A stretch of 6,151 bases of DNA, from positions 1-6,151 of the forward strand of contig JAEZGD010000253.1 in assembly GCA_023417165.1 (NCBI GenBank). Direction: 5' to 3'. Positions 5,457 to 6,151 of the stretch are shown piece by piece. Position 1 is the first letter of the stretch, and each line of letters starts with the position of its first letter. This DNA comes from Planctomycetota bacterium (GTDB lineage Bacteria > Planctomycetota > Planctomycetia > Pirellulales > Pirellulaceae). The position numbers and the translations under genes were made by a program. Under the pieces are notes generated by a model, which had not been told where the DNA came from, ran no database searches, and saw only the letters and a list, made by a program, of their open reading frames with translations.

Positions 5457-6151
5457 ATGCACGGTAAGCGACACAGCGCGAACAATGCACGGAGGCTAAC
5501 GACCCGTTGGGTAGTCGTAGTCGCTCTGATGGTCTCGCTGCTGGCTTCGGGTTGTCGCACTTGCCAGTTCCCGCGCATCGATCCCACTGGGCAACGCTTG
5601 TTTGCTCCTGGCACCACCACAATTGATCCGCAGCTAGGACAGTTGCCGACTCCGCAGCCAGCGTTTATCACGCCCCCTGCGCCACCGTCGTGCGAGCCGG
5701 GCCAGCCCGGCTGCCAGAAGCAACATGTGAAGCTGAACTGCGACAAGCTGTGCGATGGCATCAAACGCGAACTACGATGCGTCGGCCACGAAGGCCAACT
5801 ACTAGTAACGCCAGCCAGCGTGATTGCGCCGATTGGATCGGAAGTGGTTCTATTAGCTGGTTTGTGCGGGCCCGATCGTACATTTGTGGCGCGGCAGCCG
5901 ATCGAATTTGTAATGTCGCAAGAGAGCGTCGGCAACTTTGTCGCCGTCGGCGAAGATGGCGAATGTTCGGTCACGCGGCTGTATCGCGATCAGCCACAAA
6001 AGGCGACCAGCGGTTACGTCGTCGGCGTTTCTTCGGCTTCCGAACAAACGATCACGCGCGGCACGCCGCAACCCAACGATGACATTCGCCTTGGCAAGGG
6101 GCAGACGTGGCTGAGCGTCACGAGCCCCAGCGAAGGCACCAGCTATATCAC
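5457..6151 (+). CDS. Cys-rich planctomycete-type lipoprotein, N-terminal part (runs off right edge)
   Basis: The frame is open from ATG 5457 to the window end, giving 231 residues with no stop. An in-frame TAA at 5436-5438 and no other ATG between make 5457 the first start. The basic N-terminus (KRH, RR, R17), hydrophobic core W18-L29 and lipobox LLASGC indicate a lipoprotein with C33 as the lipidated residue. C36 follows at once (GCRTC). Next come a proline-rich linker (about 63-84) and a Cys cluster (C79, C86, C95, C99, C108). A likely beta-rich domain begins near 115 (TPASVIAPIGSEVVLLAGLC). Its pattern 'PIGSEV.LLAG.CG', then 'QPIEF..S.ESVG.FV.VGE' and 'SPSEGTSY', recalls large planctomycete surface proteins often annotated with DUF11/conserved-repeat or Ig-like domains. 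That link is from memory. The role is probably cell-envelope structure or adhesion, but this is inference. It diverges from the symporter gene. Confidence 0.75.
   Translation, partial: MHGKRHSANNARRLTTRWVVVVALMVSLLASGCRTCQFPRIDPTGQRLFAPGTTTIDPQLGQLPTPQPAFITPPAPPSCEPGQPGCQKQHVKLNCDKLCDGIKRELRCVGHEGQLLVTPASVIAPIGSEVVLLAGLCGPDRTFVARQPIEFVMSQESVGNFVAVGEDGECSVTRLYRDQPQKATSGYVVGVSSASEQTITRGTPQPNDDIRLGKGQTWLSVTSPSEGTSYI

Noticed and set aside
4678..5499. Long plus-strand open frame opposite the symporter
   Set aside because: It is antisense to the clearly assigned symporter. Its translation is rich in Gln/Arg/His, typical of the reverse complement of a GC-rich hydrophobic gene.
5230..5622. In-frame 131-codon upstream extension of the symporter reading frame
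   Set aside because: The translation is Cys/Arg-rich with no transporter-like content. It crosses the -10 box and runs antisense to the start of the lipoprotein gene. The AGGGA-preceded ATG at 5229 fits the family start.

Overview
The window looks like chromosomal DNA from a planctomycete, most likely a member of Pirellulales. This rests on the GC-rich coding sequence, the near absence of Shine-Dalgarno sites, an N-terminal 'TNPYVSP' leader on a DUF4013-type membrane protein, and a lipoprotein with the 'GCRTCQ...IDPTGQR' opening that I associate with planctomycete surface proteins. The assignment is inference from protein style, not from a marker gene.

Layout from left to right: (1) positions 1-129, minus strand, the 5' end of an unidentified exported protein that runs off the left edge. 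(2) A divergent gap, 130-339. (3) Plus strand, 340-984, a VTT/DedA-type (TVP38/TMEM64-like) membrane protein. (4) Plus strand, 1028-2962, a 644-residue dehydratase of the YjhG/YagF (D-xylonate dehydratase) branch of the IlvD/Edd superfamily. It starts 43 bases after the VTT gene and is probably co-transcribed with it. (5) Minus strand, 2966-3781, a DUF4013-like membrane protein whose stop codon is only three bases from the dehydratase stop. (6) Minus strand, 3859-5229, a dicarboxylate/amino acid:cation symporter (DAACS/SDF family). It lies upstream of the DUF4013-like gene in the same direction and may share its transcript. (7) A divergent control region, 5230-5456, with a consensus -10 box facing the symporter and a two-part inverted repeat on the other side. 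(8) Plus strand from 5457, a Cys-rich lipoprotein that runs off the right edge.

Functionally, the window pairs a sugar-acid dehydratase (aldonate to 2-keto-3-deoxy-aldonate) with a carboxylate or acidic amino acid uptake carrier, plus membrane proteins of unknown role. Nothing shows that these form one pathway: no aldolase, semialdehyde dehydrogenase, sugar dehydrogenase or regulator is visible beside the dehydratase. I found no mobile element, CRISPR array, RNA gene or defence system, and no clearly new multi-gene system. The most informative points are the predicted change in the symporter's sodium site, the isolated YjhG-type enzyme, and the edge-truncated lipoprotein.
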